NCBI RefSeq assembly: GCF_014534685.1
Contig: NZ_JACVVX010000002.1
Location: 186,001-250,000, forward strand
Length of the DNA stretch: 64,000 nt
Reading direction: 5' to 3'
DNA from: Oryzicola mucosus
GTDB taxonomy: Bacteria; Pseudomonadota; Alphaproteobacteria; Rhizobiales; Rhizobiaceae
Part shown: positions 17,437-25,895 of the stretch, in pieces
How positions within the stretch are numbered: the first letter of the stretch is position 1
Layout: every line of letters starts with the position of its first letter
The notes under the pieces: generated by a model
The model's input: the letters and a program-made list of their open reading frames with translations, nothing else
What the model was told of the DNA's origin: nothing
Database searches by the model: none
Made by a program: the position numbers and the translations under genes

Positions 17437-18369
17437 ATGTTCAGGCTTGCGCATATTTCCGACGTCCATCTCGGCCCGCTTCCCGATGTATCCTATCGCG
17501 ATCTCGCCTCCAAGCGGATGGTTGGCTACATTAATTGGCAGCGCAACCGCCGCAAGCATTTGCATGACGGGGTGATCGACACGATCACTGCCGACATCAA
17601 GGCCGCTGGCGTCGATCATCTGGCTGTGACCGGGGATTTGGTCAACCTCGCGCTCGACGGTGAAATCGAACTGGCCAAGCTCTGGCTGGAGACCCTGGGT
17701 TCTCCGCAAGATGTATCGGTCGTGCCCGGCAATCACGATGCCTATGTCCCCGGCGCCTTCGACAAGGCGTGCCGCTCGTGGGGCCCATGGATGCGCGGCG
17801 ACGACAACACGCATACGGTCAACCGCGATGCGTTTCCTTATATGCGCGTGCGCGGGCCGGTGGCGCTGATCGGCGTCACTTCGGCCAGGGCGACGGCACC
17901 GTTCATGGCCAACGGCTTCTTTCGCGAACGGCAGACGGCGCGTCTGGGCCAGCGGCTGCAGGAGGCCGCTGGGCGCAAGCTGTTCCGTGTGGTGATGATC
18001 CACCATCCGCCGATCCGCGATGCAGTGCCGCAGCACAAAAGGCTGTTCGGCATCGGCAAGTTCCAACGCACGATTGCGCGCCATGGCGCCGATCTCGTTC
18101 TGCATGGCCATTCTCACATTCCCTCGCTGAACTGGATTCCCGGCGCGGACGGCCGCAAGGTGCCGGTGGTGGGCGTGGCGGCGACGGGGCAAGCTCCCGA
18201 TGGCAAGCATCCGCCGGCGCAGTACAATCTCTTCGAGATCGGCGGCGGGCCCGGCGACTGGTCGATCAAGCTGACACGGCGGGGGCTGACCGGGCTGGCA
18301 CTGCCGCCCTCCAATCTCGAAACAATCCAACTGGTCGAAAGCGCGCAACCCGAACTGGCCGCAACCTGA
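17437..18369 (+). CDS. Calcineurin-like metallophosphoesterase
   Basis: A 310-residue phosphoesterase. The dimetal motifs appear in order: AHISDVHLG (DxH), LAVTGDLVNLA (GD), VVPGNHDAY (GNHD), VVMIHHPPI and VLHGHSHIP (GHxH). These fit cyclic-nucleotide or nucleotide-sugar type phosphoesterases of the CpdA/Icc group, but specificity is unknown. The start MFRLAHISDVHLG fits the family. AGGAGG ends only one base before the ATG, unusually close, so a slightly different start is possible. Confidence 0.88.
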   Translation: MFRLAHISDVHLGPLPDVSYRDLASKRMVGYINWQRNRRKHLHDGVIDTITADIKAAGVDHLAVTGDLVNLALDGEIELAKLWLETLGSPQDVSVVPGNHDAYVPGAFDKACRSWGPWMRGDDNTHTVNRDAFPYMRVRGPVALIGVTSARATAPFMANGFFRERQTARLGQRLQEAAGRKLFRVVMIHHPPIRDAVPQHKRLFGIGKFQRTIARHGADLVLHGHSHIPSLNWIPGADGRKVPVVGVAATGQAPDGKHPPAQYNLFEIGGGPGDWSIKLTRRGLTGLALPPSNLETIQLVESAQPELAAT

Positions 18370-18373
18370 TTGT

Positions 18374-18982
18374 CTATTGCTGCCGCAACAGCGGCAGCAT
18401 GCTGTCCCACAGCATGGCGACAGAAACCGAAAGGCCGAGCAGCGTGCCGACTGCGAAGAAGGCCAGCCCGCGCAGGATCGGCAGCCAGTCATCGTCTCGA
18501 GCGCTGAGTGCAGGTTCGGCTTCCTGCACAAAGCCGCGTGTGCGCGACGTGACCGCTTCGACGCGACCTTCCAGCATCCGCTCGCGCTCGACGACACGTT
18601 CGGCGATGTAGCGAGTGACGTGATCGGCGATGGGCTGGACCTGGCTCGACTCGGCCAGAACGACGCGGCCGATGCGGGTATCGCGCAGGAAACGGTAGGT
18701 GCGGCCGTCGCGGCCCATGCCGACATGGGCGACCGCATCGATCCACAGGCGGGGCTGCATGCCCGACGAAATGGCGAAGTCGAAGCTGTCGATCTCGGCT
18801 GGAACATCGGCGAAAACCGGTTCAAGCTCGGCAACAAGCATGTCGAGACGCGTGCGATGGACTTCGCGGAGCTCGTCGATCACGTCGGCCTTGTCGGCCG
18901 CGGCATTCTTGGCATCGCGCACGGCATCGGAAAGACTGCGGGCCTGTCTTATCGCACTGACGTTGTCCGCATAATTCTTCAT
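18374..18982 (-). CDS. Hypothetical protein with C-terminal membrane anchor
   Basis: A 202-residue protein I do not recognise. The N-terminal 40 residues are a charged, Ala-rich helix. The middle (about 65-130) looks like an alpha/beta domain (DSFDFAISSGMQPRLWIDAV, YRFLRDTRIGRVVLAES). A helical stretch leads into one hydrophobic segment near the C-terminus (LRGLAFFAVGTLLGLSVSVAML). This suggests a tail-anchored cytosolic domain. AGGGGG precedes the ATG. It is convergent with the metallophosphoesterase gene, 4 bases apart. Confidence 0.75.
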   Translation of the reverse strand: MKNYADNVSAIRQARSLSDAVRDAKNAAADKADVIDELREVHRTRLDMLVAELEPVFADVPAEIDSFDFAISSGMQPRLWIDAVAHVGMGRDGRTYRFLRDTRIGRVVLAESSQVQPIADHVTRYIAERVVERERMLEGRVEAVTSRTRGFVQEAEPALSARDDDWLPILRGLAFFAVGTLLGLSVSVAMLWDSMLPLLRQQ

Positions 18983-19165
18983 CCAACGCCCCCTGAAGTC
19001 TGTTTAGCGTTGGATTAACACACTCCAAAAGGCCGTGAAAGCAGCGGTTTCGTTGGCTTTTTGCCCCATCTGTCCTTGATTGGGACAGGTGCGAATCCAC
19101 AGCCCCAAGGCTCGCCGTTCCATCTGTTCGCTACGTCCCGAAGTGGAGCACCTGGCCTGTTACAG

Positions 19166-19942
19166 CTATGTGCCCGACGTTACGGTCATTTGCCGGATCA
19201 GCATTTCGGCAACCGCTTCGGGTACTTCCTCTGGCAGCCGGTGGCCGGCTTCGTCGATCCATTCGAAGCTGATCTTGGCCGCCAGGGAGGCGAGGTGGGG
19301 TGCGGGCAGCACGGCGTCCCTTGTGCCCCAGGCCATGGCGATGGGGCAGGGGATGGCCGAAATCATGTCCTGCGGAATCACGCCCTGCTTGTCGCCACGC
19401 GTAATCGCGGCGCCGAGTTCCAGAAACACGTCCAACTGCCCATCCCTCAGTCGCATGACCAGCGCACGGTCGACGGTAGCGGGTTCGATCACCGCTGCCG
19501 GTCCCGACATTTCGCGCAGGCAGGTTTCGAGCGCAGCCGTATCGCGGGCCGCCGCGTAGCGGCGCAGCAGCGGGCCATTGATACGCTCATCGAAGCCGCC
19601 CGGCGCAAACAAGGTGAGCGATGCAGCGATATCGGGTGCGGTGGCTGCCAGCAGCGTGCTTGCGGCCCCACCCATGGAGTGGCCGCCGAGATGGGCCTGG
19701 CCGATGCCCCGCTGCCGGAGGTCGTCGAGCACGGCAGCCGCGGCTGCTTTTGCGGAGGGCTTTCCCGGATAGTCCAGCGACGCGCCATGGCCGGGCAGAT
19801 CGTAGGCCAACACCCAGACCTCATCGCCAAGCGCTTCGATCACGCTGTCCCACACATGGTGGCTGCCCGCGAAACCGTGCAGGAGGACCAGTGGCGTCGC
19901 GGAAGAAGCGCCGCTTTCGCGACAATAAAGGCGGTCGGTCAT
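19166..19942 (-). CDS. Alpha/beta hydrolase
   Basis: A 258-residue hydrolase with the nucleophile elbow GHSMGG (Ser near residue 92), the oxyanion segment VLLHGFAGSHHVW, a catalytic Asp candidate in MAWGTRDAVLP, and the His in DEAGHRLPEEVPE. This is a standard serine esterase or C-C hydrolase fold; the substrate is not inferable. It follows the TPR gene by 8 bases on the same strand, suggesting co-transcription. Confidence 0.9.
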   Translation of the reverse strand: MTDRLYCRESGASSATPLVLLHGFAGSHHVWDSVIEALGDEVWVLAYDLPGHGASLDYPGKPSAKAAAAAVLDDLRQRGIGQAHLGGHSMGGAASTLLAATAPDIAASLTLFAPGGFDERINGPLLRRYAAARDTAALETCLREMSGPAAVIEPATVDRALVMRLRDGQLDVFLELGAAITRGDKQGVIPQDMISAIPCPIAMAWGTRDAVLPAPHLASLAAKISFEWIDEAGHRLPEEVPEAVAEMLIRQMTVTSGT

Positions 19943-19950
19943 GATGAACC

Positions 19951-21636
19951 TTATTTTTCGGGGCGCAGCCCTGCGGCTTCCAGCGCTTCGGACAGCTTGA
20001 CGGCCATGTCGTCGGGATAGTTGCGGGCGCGGAACACGGCTTTCGGGTTGGCGGTAAATTTTGGATAGAGATCGCGGATCTGTTTTATCAGCGCCTTCGT
20101 CGCCTTGTCATCTCCATCGGCCTTGGCTGCGATCAGCCGCGCCGCCAAATAGTGCGAGACGTCGGTCGCGGCAAGCGCGGTGCTGGCCGCGTACGCCTCG
20201 GCGTTGCGGCCTTGCATGAATTGACCGAGGAACAGCCCAAAATCCCACCAGGTCGGATGGGCGCTGGCCGCATCGATGGCCTTGGCCATGATCGGCGTTC
20301 CGTCGGCATAGTTGCCTGTGAAGATCAGCGCGTAGCCGTATGAGGCAGCCATGCTGAGGTCGTAAGGGCTGAGCTCATAGGCCTTCTTCATCCATCGCAG
20401 CGACTCGTCGGCATGGCCGCTGCGGGTCTGGAAATAGCCGAAGGCGCGATGCGCGTAAGGACTCGCGGCGCCGATCTGGATCGCTTGCCGGGCAAGGGCA
20501 AGGGCCGCGTCGTGGTTGGCGCCGGAGGGATAGGGATAGTTGGCCGCGACGGCTTGAAGCTGAAGCGAGGCGAGTTCGGCGTAGACCAGCGGCGACTTCA
20601 CGCCGACGGCCATCAATCCTTCCATGCAGCGATAGGCGACTTCAAGCTTCTCGGCGTCCTGCTCCGCGTAAAAGCGCTCGGATTTCAGCAGGCACGAGAC
20701 GAGACCGCTCTGAATGCCCGTCTTCTCAAGATGGTGATAGATGACGCCCGATACGGGAGCTACCTCCGTGGCGAGCCCCGCGATCCGGTCGTTCAGATGC
20801 TCAGGCGCCAGATCCTCGGCAGCAAGCACGCGCGAGGTCAGCACCACGCCGCTGGACATGTCCTGCAGGTCGACCACCACACGCCCGCTTTCCGGCCCAG
20901 GCTGGACCTCAAGCAGGAAGCGCATGGCGTTTAAGGCAGTGTTGCCGTCCGATGCCTGGTCGCGGGTGACCACCGTCGTCGTGTCGAAGCCGGACAATGC
21001 CGTGCGCAGAAGCGAGGCCACCTGCTTGACCGGCGGTTCGTCGGACGATGTCGTGACCATCAGTTGCGGCAGTGCGTCGGGCATGCCCTTGCTCGTCACG
21101 CTCAATGTCGACAGCGGCAGGCCCTCACCCCAGGGGAGCCCGTCGCGAAAGACGAGCAGGCCGAACAGCAGGATGACCACGATGGTGGACATGCGGAAGA
21201 ATCGCAGCTGTCGCACGATTGAGGGGCGTCGGCCGAAGCGGCTGCGTCGAACGGACGGCGCGGAAGCCTCAGGCCGAGGCTCCCCGGCTTCAGGGCCTGC
21301 GCGCCAATCGTAGGTGGGAATGTAACTTCCGCGCGGAATGAGGATGCGGACCGGCTCCTCACGGCCCTCCGTCGCGTAATATTGATCCAGCAGTTCGCGC
21401 AACCGCCCCGCCTGGACCCGCACGACGGCATCGGTAGACGAATCGAATTCAGAATCCTTGCCGAACACATCGACGGCTATGGAAAAGCCCTTCAGCTTGG
21501 CAGCCTTGCCGGCCTGCTCCTGCTCGACAAGATAGGACAAAAGGCTGCGGGCGCGATCGGAACGCTTGAAGGTATCGCTGAGGAGAATTTTCTCCAGCGT
21601 TTCGCGCACTGCGGGGGCGGCAGGCGTTGCAAGCAA
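19951..21636 (-). CDS. Membrane protein with N-terminal winged-helix-like region and TPR-type C-terminal domain
   Basis: 561 residues from a TTG start at 21636 (AAGGA 8 bases upstream). Residues about 10-95 (DRARSLLSYLVEQEQAGKAAKLKGFSIAVDVFG, then VVRVQAGRLRELLDQYY) resemble the DNA-binding-like region found at the N-terminus of several alphaproteobacterial TPR proteins. A single transmembrane helix lies near 148-166 (MSTIVVILLFGLLVF). The C-terminal 250 residues are helical repeats (SPYAHRAFGYFQTRSGHADESLRWMKKAYEL). This would put the helix-turn-helix part in the cytosol and the TPR part in the periplasm, as in ToxR-like sensors; that is inference. Confidence 0.75.
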   Translation of the reverse strand: MLATPAAPAVRETLEKILLSDTFKRSDRARSLLSYLVEQEQAGKAAKLKGFSIAVDVFGKDSEFDSSTDAVVRVQAGRLRELLDQYYATEGREEPVRILIPRGSYIPTYDWRAGPEAGEPRPEASAPSVRRSRFGRRPSIVRQLRFFRMSTIVVILLFGLLVFRDGLPWGEGLPLSTLSVTSKGMPDALPQLMVTTSSDEPPVKQVASLLRTALSGFDTTTVVTRDQASDGNTALNAMRFLLEVQPGPESGRVVVDLQDMSSGVVLTSRVLAAEDLAPEHLNDRIAGLATEVAPVSGVIYHHLEKTGIQSGLVSCLLKSERFYAEQDAEKLEVAYRCMEGLMAVGVKSPLVYAELASLQLQAVAANYPYPSGANHDAALALARQAIQIGAASPYAHRAFGYFQTRSGHADESLRWMKKAYELSPYDLSMAASYGYALIFTGNYADGTPIMAKAIDAASAHPTWWDFGLFLGQFMQGRNAEAYAASTALAATDVSHYLAARLIAAKADGDDKATKALIKQIRDLYPKFTANPKAVFRARNYPDDMAVKLSEALEAAGLRPEK

Positions 21637-21733
21637 GTGTCGATCCTTTTCGAAACCGGCACGATCACGCGCAGATCATATTCGCCCCGCGCCTCGACAC
21701 AAGCGCTCATTCGGAAAGCGCCTCGCGATGGCG

Positions 21734-21762
21734 TTTTGCCGGGGACGATATCCCCGGCAAAA
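21734..21762. repeat. Perfect 12-bp inverted repeat
   Basis: TTTTGCCGGGGA and TCCCCGGCAAAA flank CGATA between leuA and the TPR gene. The T's precede and the A's follow the stem on both strands, the reverse of a terminator, so its role is unclear. Confidence 0.7.
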
Positions 21763-21779
21763 CTCCGAACTTCAGGCTG

Positions 21780-23498
21780 TCAGCCCTGCTTGCCGAGAAT
21801 ACGGTTCGTCGCCGCAACAACCGCTTCGAGCGAAGCTGCGACGATGTTGGTGTTGATTCCCGCGCCGAAGAGCCGTCCGCCCGGATATTCGATTTCCATG
21901 TAGCAGATTGCCGAAGCGTTGGAGCCGCGCTGGATCGAATGCTCGGAATAGTCGAGCACAGACATGTCGACGCCTACATAGGACGACAGCGCATTGACGA
22001 AGCCGTCGACGGGGCCGTTGCCGGTGCCGCTGATGGTCTTCTCGACGCCATTGTCGGTGATGGTCGCCTCGACGATGCGGCGGCCCTTCACCTCGGTGTC
22101 GGGATAGGTCTGGTGGTCGACGAATTTCAGGCGCGCACCGGGTTGGTCGACGTAAACCTTGAGAAACTGCTCGTGGATACGCTTGACCGAGACTTCCTTG
22201 CCTTCGACATCGGTGATGTTCTGAATATGCTGACTGAACTCGACCTGCAGGCCGCGCGGCAGGTTGAGGCCGTAATCCGCCTGCAGGACATAGGCGATGC
22301 CGCCTTTGCCGGACTGCGAGTTGATGCGGATGATCGCCTCGTAGCTGCGGCCGACATCCTGCGGGTCGATGGGCAGGTAGGGCACTTCCCAGATTTCGGT
22401 GTTGGCCTTCTTGATCGCCTTCATGCCCTTGTTGATGGCGTCCTGGTGGGAGCCGGAGAAGGCGGTGTAAACCAGTTCGCCGACATAAGGGTGGCGCTCC
22501 GGGATCACCAACTGGTTGGAATATTCATAGACGTCCTTCATCCGGGTGATGTCGGAGCAGTCCAGTTCCGGATCGACGCCCTGCGTGTACATGTTCAGCG
22601 CCAGCGTCACGACATCGACATTGCCGGTGCGTTCGCCATTGCCGAACAGCGTGCCTTCGACGCGGTCCGCACCCGCCATCAGGCCCAGCTCGGTCGAGGC
22701 GATCCCGGTGCCGCGATCGTTGTGGGGATGCAGCGAGACGATGATGTTTTCGCGATTGTCGAGATTGCGGCACATCCACTCGATGCGGTCGGCATAGGTG
22801 TTGGGCGTCGCCATCTCGACCGTGGAGGGCAGGTTGAGGATCAGCTTGTTGTCGGCCGTCGGCTGCATGATCTCGGTGACGGCGTTGCAGATTTCCAGCG
22901 CCACTTCCAGCTCGGTGCCGGTGAAGCTTTCGGGCGAATACTGGAAGCGATAGCCGCCGCCTGCCTTGGCGGCCATGTCGGCGATCATCTTTGCGGCATC
23001 GGTGGCGATGCGCTTGATGCCGGCGACGTCTTTTTCGAACACCACGCGGCGCTGCAACTCACTGGTGGAGTTGTAGAAGTGAACGATCGGCGTGTTGGCG
23101 CCCTGCAGCGCCTCGAAGGTGCGGGTGATCAATTCGGGCCGGCACTGCACCAGCACCTGCAGATCGACCTCATCGGGGATTTCGGCCTGCTCGATGCACC
23201 AGCGGGCGAAGTCGAAATCGGTCTGCGACGCCGACGGAAAGCCGATCTCGATTTCCTGGAAACCCATGTCGACGAGCAGCTTGAACATGCGCGCCTTGCG
23301 CTCATGTCCCATCGGGTCGATCAGGGCCTGGTTGCCGTCGCGCAAGTCGACGGAGCACCAGATCGGCGCCTTCTCGATGCGCTTCGACGGCCATGTGCGG
23401 TCAGGCAGATCGACAGTTGGGTAGGGCTGATATTTTCGCGCCGCGTCGGGCATGCCTTTTTTGGCGCCGGTTGCGGTAACCTTGTTCTGGACGTTCAT
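21780..23498 (-). CDS. leuA: 2-isopropylmalate synthase
   Basis: A 572-residue cytosolic enzyme that condenses acetyl-CoA with 2-ketoisovalerate, the committed step of leucine synthesis. The TIM-barrel shows APIWCSVDLRDGNQALIDP, LVDMGFQEIEIGFPSASQTD and the metal-binding HxH in VSLHPHNDRGTG. The C-terminal 150 residues are the LeuA regulatory dimer domain for leucine feedback. The ATG at 23498 is preferred because GGAGAGACTAAA precedes it. Preceded by a candidate leucine leader peptide at 23631-23750. Confidence 0.97.
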   Translation of the reverse strand: MNVQNKVTATGAKKGMPDAARKYQPYPTVDLPDRTWPSKRIEKAPIWCSVDLRDGNQALIDPMGHERKARMFKLLVDMGFQEIEIGFPSASQTDFDFARWCIEQAEIPDEVDLQVLVQCRPELITRTFEALQGANTPIVHFYNSTSELQRRVVFEKDVAGIKRIATDAAKMIADMAAKAGGGYRFQYSPESFTGTELEVALEICNAVTEIMQPTADNKLILNLPSTVEMATPNTYADRIEWMCRNLDNRENIIVSLHPHNDRGTGIASTELGLMAGADRVEGTLFGNGERTGNVDVVTLALNMYTQGVDPELDCSDITRMKDVYEYSNQLVIPERHPYVGELVYTAFSGSHQDAINKGMKAIKKANTEIWEVPYLPIDPQDVGRSYEAIIRINSQSGKGGIAYVLQADYGLNLPRGLQVEFSQHIQNITDVEGKEVSVKRIHEQFLKVYVDQPGARLKFVDHQTYPDTEVKGRRIVEATITDNGVEKTISGTGNGPVDGFVNALSSYVGVDMSVLDYSEHSIQRGSNASAICYMEIEYPGGRLFGAGINTNIVAASLEAVVAATNRILGKQG

Positions 23499-23612
23499 TT
23501 TAGTCTCTCCCGGCGGGCTCGCACGGCTCTTGGCCATGATGCAAGCGCACCTCATACCGAACTTCATTCAACTGTGTAGCTGAGAGGAGCATCCGCGCGT
23601 GGCGCCGGCAAT

Positions 23613-23649
23613 CGACCGCCGGGCGCTCCTTCAGCGGGCCCGGCGGTCG
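23613..23649 (-). promoter_or_regulatory. Hairpin at end of leuA leader frame (candidate attenuator element)
   Basis: CGACCGCCGGGC (23613-23624) and GCCCGGCGGTCG (23638-23649) are perfect 12-base complements. In the leuA transcript the first arm lies in the last codons of the leader frame, immediately after its leucine cluster, and the second lies after its stop. A competing structure uses AGGAGC/GCTCCT arms (23584-23630). No U-run follows, so the switch need not be an intrinsic terminator. Confidence 0.6.
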
Positions 23650-23750
23650 CCGATAAGGCCGAGAAGAAGGATGGCGTTGGAGAGCGCGCGCAAGGTCTCG
23701 CCCGCAAAAGCGGCGGAACGGCTTACAGTCTGGGCGCGACGCGACAACAT
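23631..23750 (-). CDS. Candidate leucine-rich leader peptide of leuA
   Basis: A 39-codon frame ending SNAILLLGLIGDRRAR, 132 bases upstream of leuA. Four leucine codons (CTT, CTT, CTC, CTT) and three isoleucines fall in eight codons; CTT is uncommon in the neighbouring genes. The frame has no ribosome site, but a TTGCCA-N17-TATGAG promoter ends six bases before its ATG, so transcription would begin at the AUG, as for the trp leader at 28203-28247. A 12-base hairpin covers its final codons. Function as an attenuation leader is inference. Confidence 0.6.
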   Translation of the reverse strand: MLSRRAQTVSRSAAFAGETLRALSNAILLLGLIGDRRAR

Positions 23751-23756
23751 GGCGCT

Positions 23757-23785
23757 CTCATACATGAGAGGTTTGAGGCTGGCAA
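23757..23785 (-). promoter_or_regulatory. Predicted leuA promoter giving a leaderless leader mRNA
   Basis: Minus strand: TTGCCA (23785-23780), 17-base spacer, TATGAG (23762-23757), six bases, then the leader ATG at 23750. The geometry equals that of the trpE(G) promoter at 28254-28282. Confidence 0.6.
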
Positions 23786-23800
23786 GGGAGGGTGGCGGCG

Positions 23801-24880
23801 TCAGGCGACGAAGCGCGCAACGAATCGGGCCAGCCATGGTCCAAAAAGAAGCACACACAGAAACCGCATCATCTGCAACGCCATGATGAAGGAGAGGTCG
23901 ACCGAATGCGAGGCGGCGGCGATGATCGCCACCGAGTCCATCCCGCCGGGGCTGGTGGCGAGATAGGCGGTCAGCGGGTCGATGCCGAGGCTGTGGGTGA
24001 GGAACCAGGCGATGCCGCCGCAAAATGCCATCAAGGCCAGGATCGAACCAACCACCTGCGGCAGGGCCCGGGCGGCATGGCGCAGGATCGCGGCAGTGAA
24101 GTTGAGCCCTATGCTCCAGCCGATCAGCGGATAGCTTATCGCCAGAAGCCAGTGCGGCAGTTGCAGGGGGACAGAGAAGCCAAGGTGCAGAACCACGCCG
24201 ACGATCATGGCGCCGAGGAAGAATGGCGAGGGCAGGCGCAGCAGGCGGCCGAGAGTCGCGCCTCCCGCTGCGATGAGGAAGGTGGTTGCCAGAGGCAGCG
24301 GCTCGATTGCCGGGAACCAGTCAATGGCCACGGGCTCGACGGTCGATGTGTCGACCCAGAGGCGGGCAATGAGTGCCGCGGCGGCCGACACCATGATGAC
24401 GCGCAGATATTGCATGAAGGCGACGAGGCGCGCATCGGCGCCGAAACTCTCCGCCATGAACACCATTGCCGAGGAAGCGCCCGGCGCCGACCCCCACACG
24501 GCTGTCGTGCCCGGCAGGATTTTCAGGCGGCTGATGGACCAGCCGAGAAAACTGCTGGCGAGAATTGTTGAGACGGCGGCGCCGGCGAAGATCGGCCATT
24601 CCGATACAAGCGTCGGGAAAATCTCAGGCGAGATGGACATCGCGATGAGGCATCCGACAATCGCCTGGCCGGAGAGGAACAGAGTGCGCGGCAAGCGGAT
24701 CGTGGCGCCCTGCACGCCCGCGACGATGCCTGCGAACATCGGGCCGAGCAGGAGCGTTGCGGGCAGATGCACAAGCTCAAGCACTGCCGTGATGACGGCG
24801 GACAGCGCAAGCAGGATCAGCCACTGGAGGAAGGGATGGAGTGTGCCGAGCCGGGAGGGTGATGGTACAACGGGAGACAT
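23801..24880 (-). CDS. AbrB-family (PF05145) polytopic membrane protein
   Basis: A 359-residue integral membrane protein with about ten helices in two similar halves. The repeated pattern is LLLGPMFAGIVAG / FFLGAMIVGVVLH and GQAIVGCLIAMSIS / SYPLIGWSIGLNF, typical of AbrB/ammonia-monooxygenase-like (YdhP-unrelated) proteins. It also carries WGSAPGASSAMVFMAESFGAD and TSPGGMDSVAIIAAAS, the paired G-rich loops. These proteins are annotated as putative regulators or transporters without proof. The start at 24880 (MSPVVPSPSRL) has AAGGGGG upstream and is preferred to 24916. It ends 16 bases before the leuA promoter. Confidence 0.85.
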   Translation of the reverse strand: MSPVVPSPSRLGTLHPFLQWLILLALSAVITAVLELVHLPATLLLGPMFAGIVAGVQGATIRLPRTLFLSGQAIVGCLIAMSISPEIFPTLVSEWPIFAGAAVSTILASSFLGWSISRLKILPGTTAVWGSAPGASSAMVFMAESFGADARLVAFMQYLRVIMVSAAAALIARLWVDTSTVEPVAIDWFPAIEPLPLATTFLIAAGGATLGRLLRLPSPFFLGAMIVGVVLHLGFSVPLQLPHWLLAISYPLIGWSIGLNFTAAILRHAARALPQVVGSILALMAFCGGIAWFLTHSLGIDPLTAYLATSPGGMDSVAIIAAASHSVDLSFIMALQMMRFLCVLLFGPWLARFVARFVA

Positions 24881-24975
24881 ATGCCCCCTTCTTATCCCGC
24901 CTGAAGCGTGCGGCAATGCGTGAGCGGTAAAAAATGCTTACGGAAGAGCATTCCCGGAAACCGGTACCACGCCGA

Positions 24976-25893
24976 TCAGGCAAACGGAACGGCGGCCGTG
25001 CCCAGGGGCAGCTTGGCCTCGTCGTCCGGTTCGACATGGATGATGACGCGGACGGAGGGGATTTCCGAGCGCAGGGCGTCCTCGATGCGATCGCAGATGA
25101 CGTGGCTTTCGCCGACGCTCATCGTCGCTTCCACCACGAGATGAAATTCGATGAAGGTGGCGCGGCCGGCGATGCGCGTCTTCAGGTCATGCACCTCCAG
25201 CGCGCCCTTGGCATTGACGGAGATGATGTCGCGGATGCGCATGTGCTCGTCCGGCTCGACGGCGCGATCCATCAGACCGTTGACCGATGAGCCGATGACG
25301 TGCCAGCCCTGCCAGAGGATGTTGAGCGCGACGATGATGGCGAGTATCGGATCGAGGATGGTCCAGCCCGTCAGAACGGCGCCGACGAGACCCGCCAGCA
25401 CGCCGAGCGAGGTGACGACATCGGTCATGATGTGCCTGCCATCGGCAACGAGCGCCGGCGAACGGGCCGAGCGGCCGACGCGGATCAGAAGCAGGGCCCA
25501 GAACGCGTTCACGCCAGCGGCAGCCGCGTTGACGCCAAGACCTGCCCAGGGCTGCTCGAGCGACAGAGGTTCTCCCCAGGACCGGTAGACCTCGTTGAGG
25601 ATCAGAATAGAGGCGACGACGATCAGCACGCCTTCCAGCACCGCGGAGACGTATTCCGCCTTGTGGTGGCCGTGCTGGTGATCGTTGTCGGCCGGCTTGT
25701 GGCTGACCTGGACAGCCCAGAAGGCGGCGAGCGACGCGATGACGTTGACGATCGATTCCATTGCGTCGGAATAGAGCGCGACGGAGCCGGTGAGCCGCCA
25801 GGCGACGAACTTCAACCCCATCACCCCAAGGGCAACGAAGATCGACAGGAAGGCGAGCCTGGCGACCCGCTCTTTGGACTGCTCGGCCGTCAA
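24976..25893 (-). CDS. Cation diffusion facilitator (CDF) metal exporter
   Basis: A 305-residue inner-membrane antiporter for a divalent metal. Six membrane helices are followed by a cytoplasmic domain (about 215-300). The loop DHQHGHHKAEYVSA after helix 2 and the helix-5 metal motif H154xxxD158 (GRHIMTDV) are typical. In helix 2, where FieF carries D45 and D49, this protein has E46 and N50 (MESIVN), so the metal cannot be assigned. Just downstream of trpE(G), 2 bases apart on the same strand, but functionally unrelated. Confidence 0.9.
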   Translation of the reverse strand: MTAEQSKERVARLAFLSIFVALGVMGLKFVAWRLTGSVALYSDAMESIVNVIASLAAFWAVQVSHKPADNDHQHGHHKAEYVSAVLEGVLIVVASILILNEVYRSWGEPLSLEQPWAGLGVNAAAAGVNAFWALLLIRVGRSARSPALVADGRHIMTDVVTSLGVLAGLVGAVLTGWTILDPILAIIVALNILWQGWHVIGSSVNGLMDRAVEPDEHMRIRDIISVNAKGALEVHDLKTRIAGRATFIEFHLVVEATMSVGESHVICDRIEDALRSEIPSVRVIIHVEPDDEAKLPLGTAAVPFA

Positions 25894-25895
25894 GA

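Noticed and set aside
21734-21762. Perfect hairpin as a leuA terminator
   Set aside because: T's precede and A's follow the stem on both strands, opposite to an intrinsic terminator.
21627-23579. Very long plus-strand frame opposite leuA
   Set aside because: A high-GC shadow frame antisense to leuA with no recognisable domains.
23599-23886. 95-codon plus-strand frame upstream of leuA
   Set aside because: Antisense to the leader region and the end of the AbrB-type gene; Arg-rich low-complexity translation with no homology.
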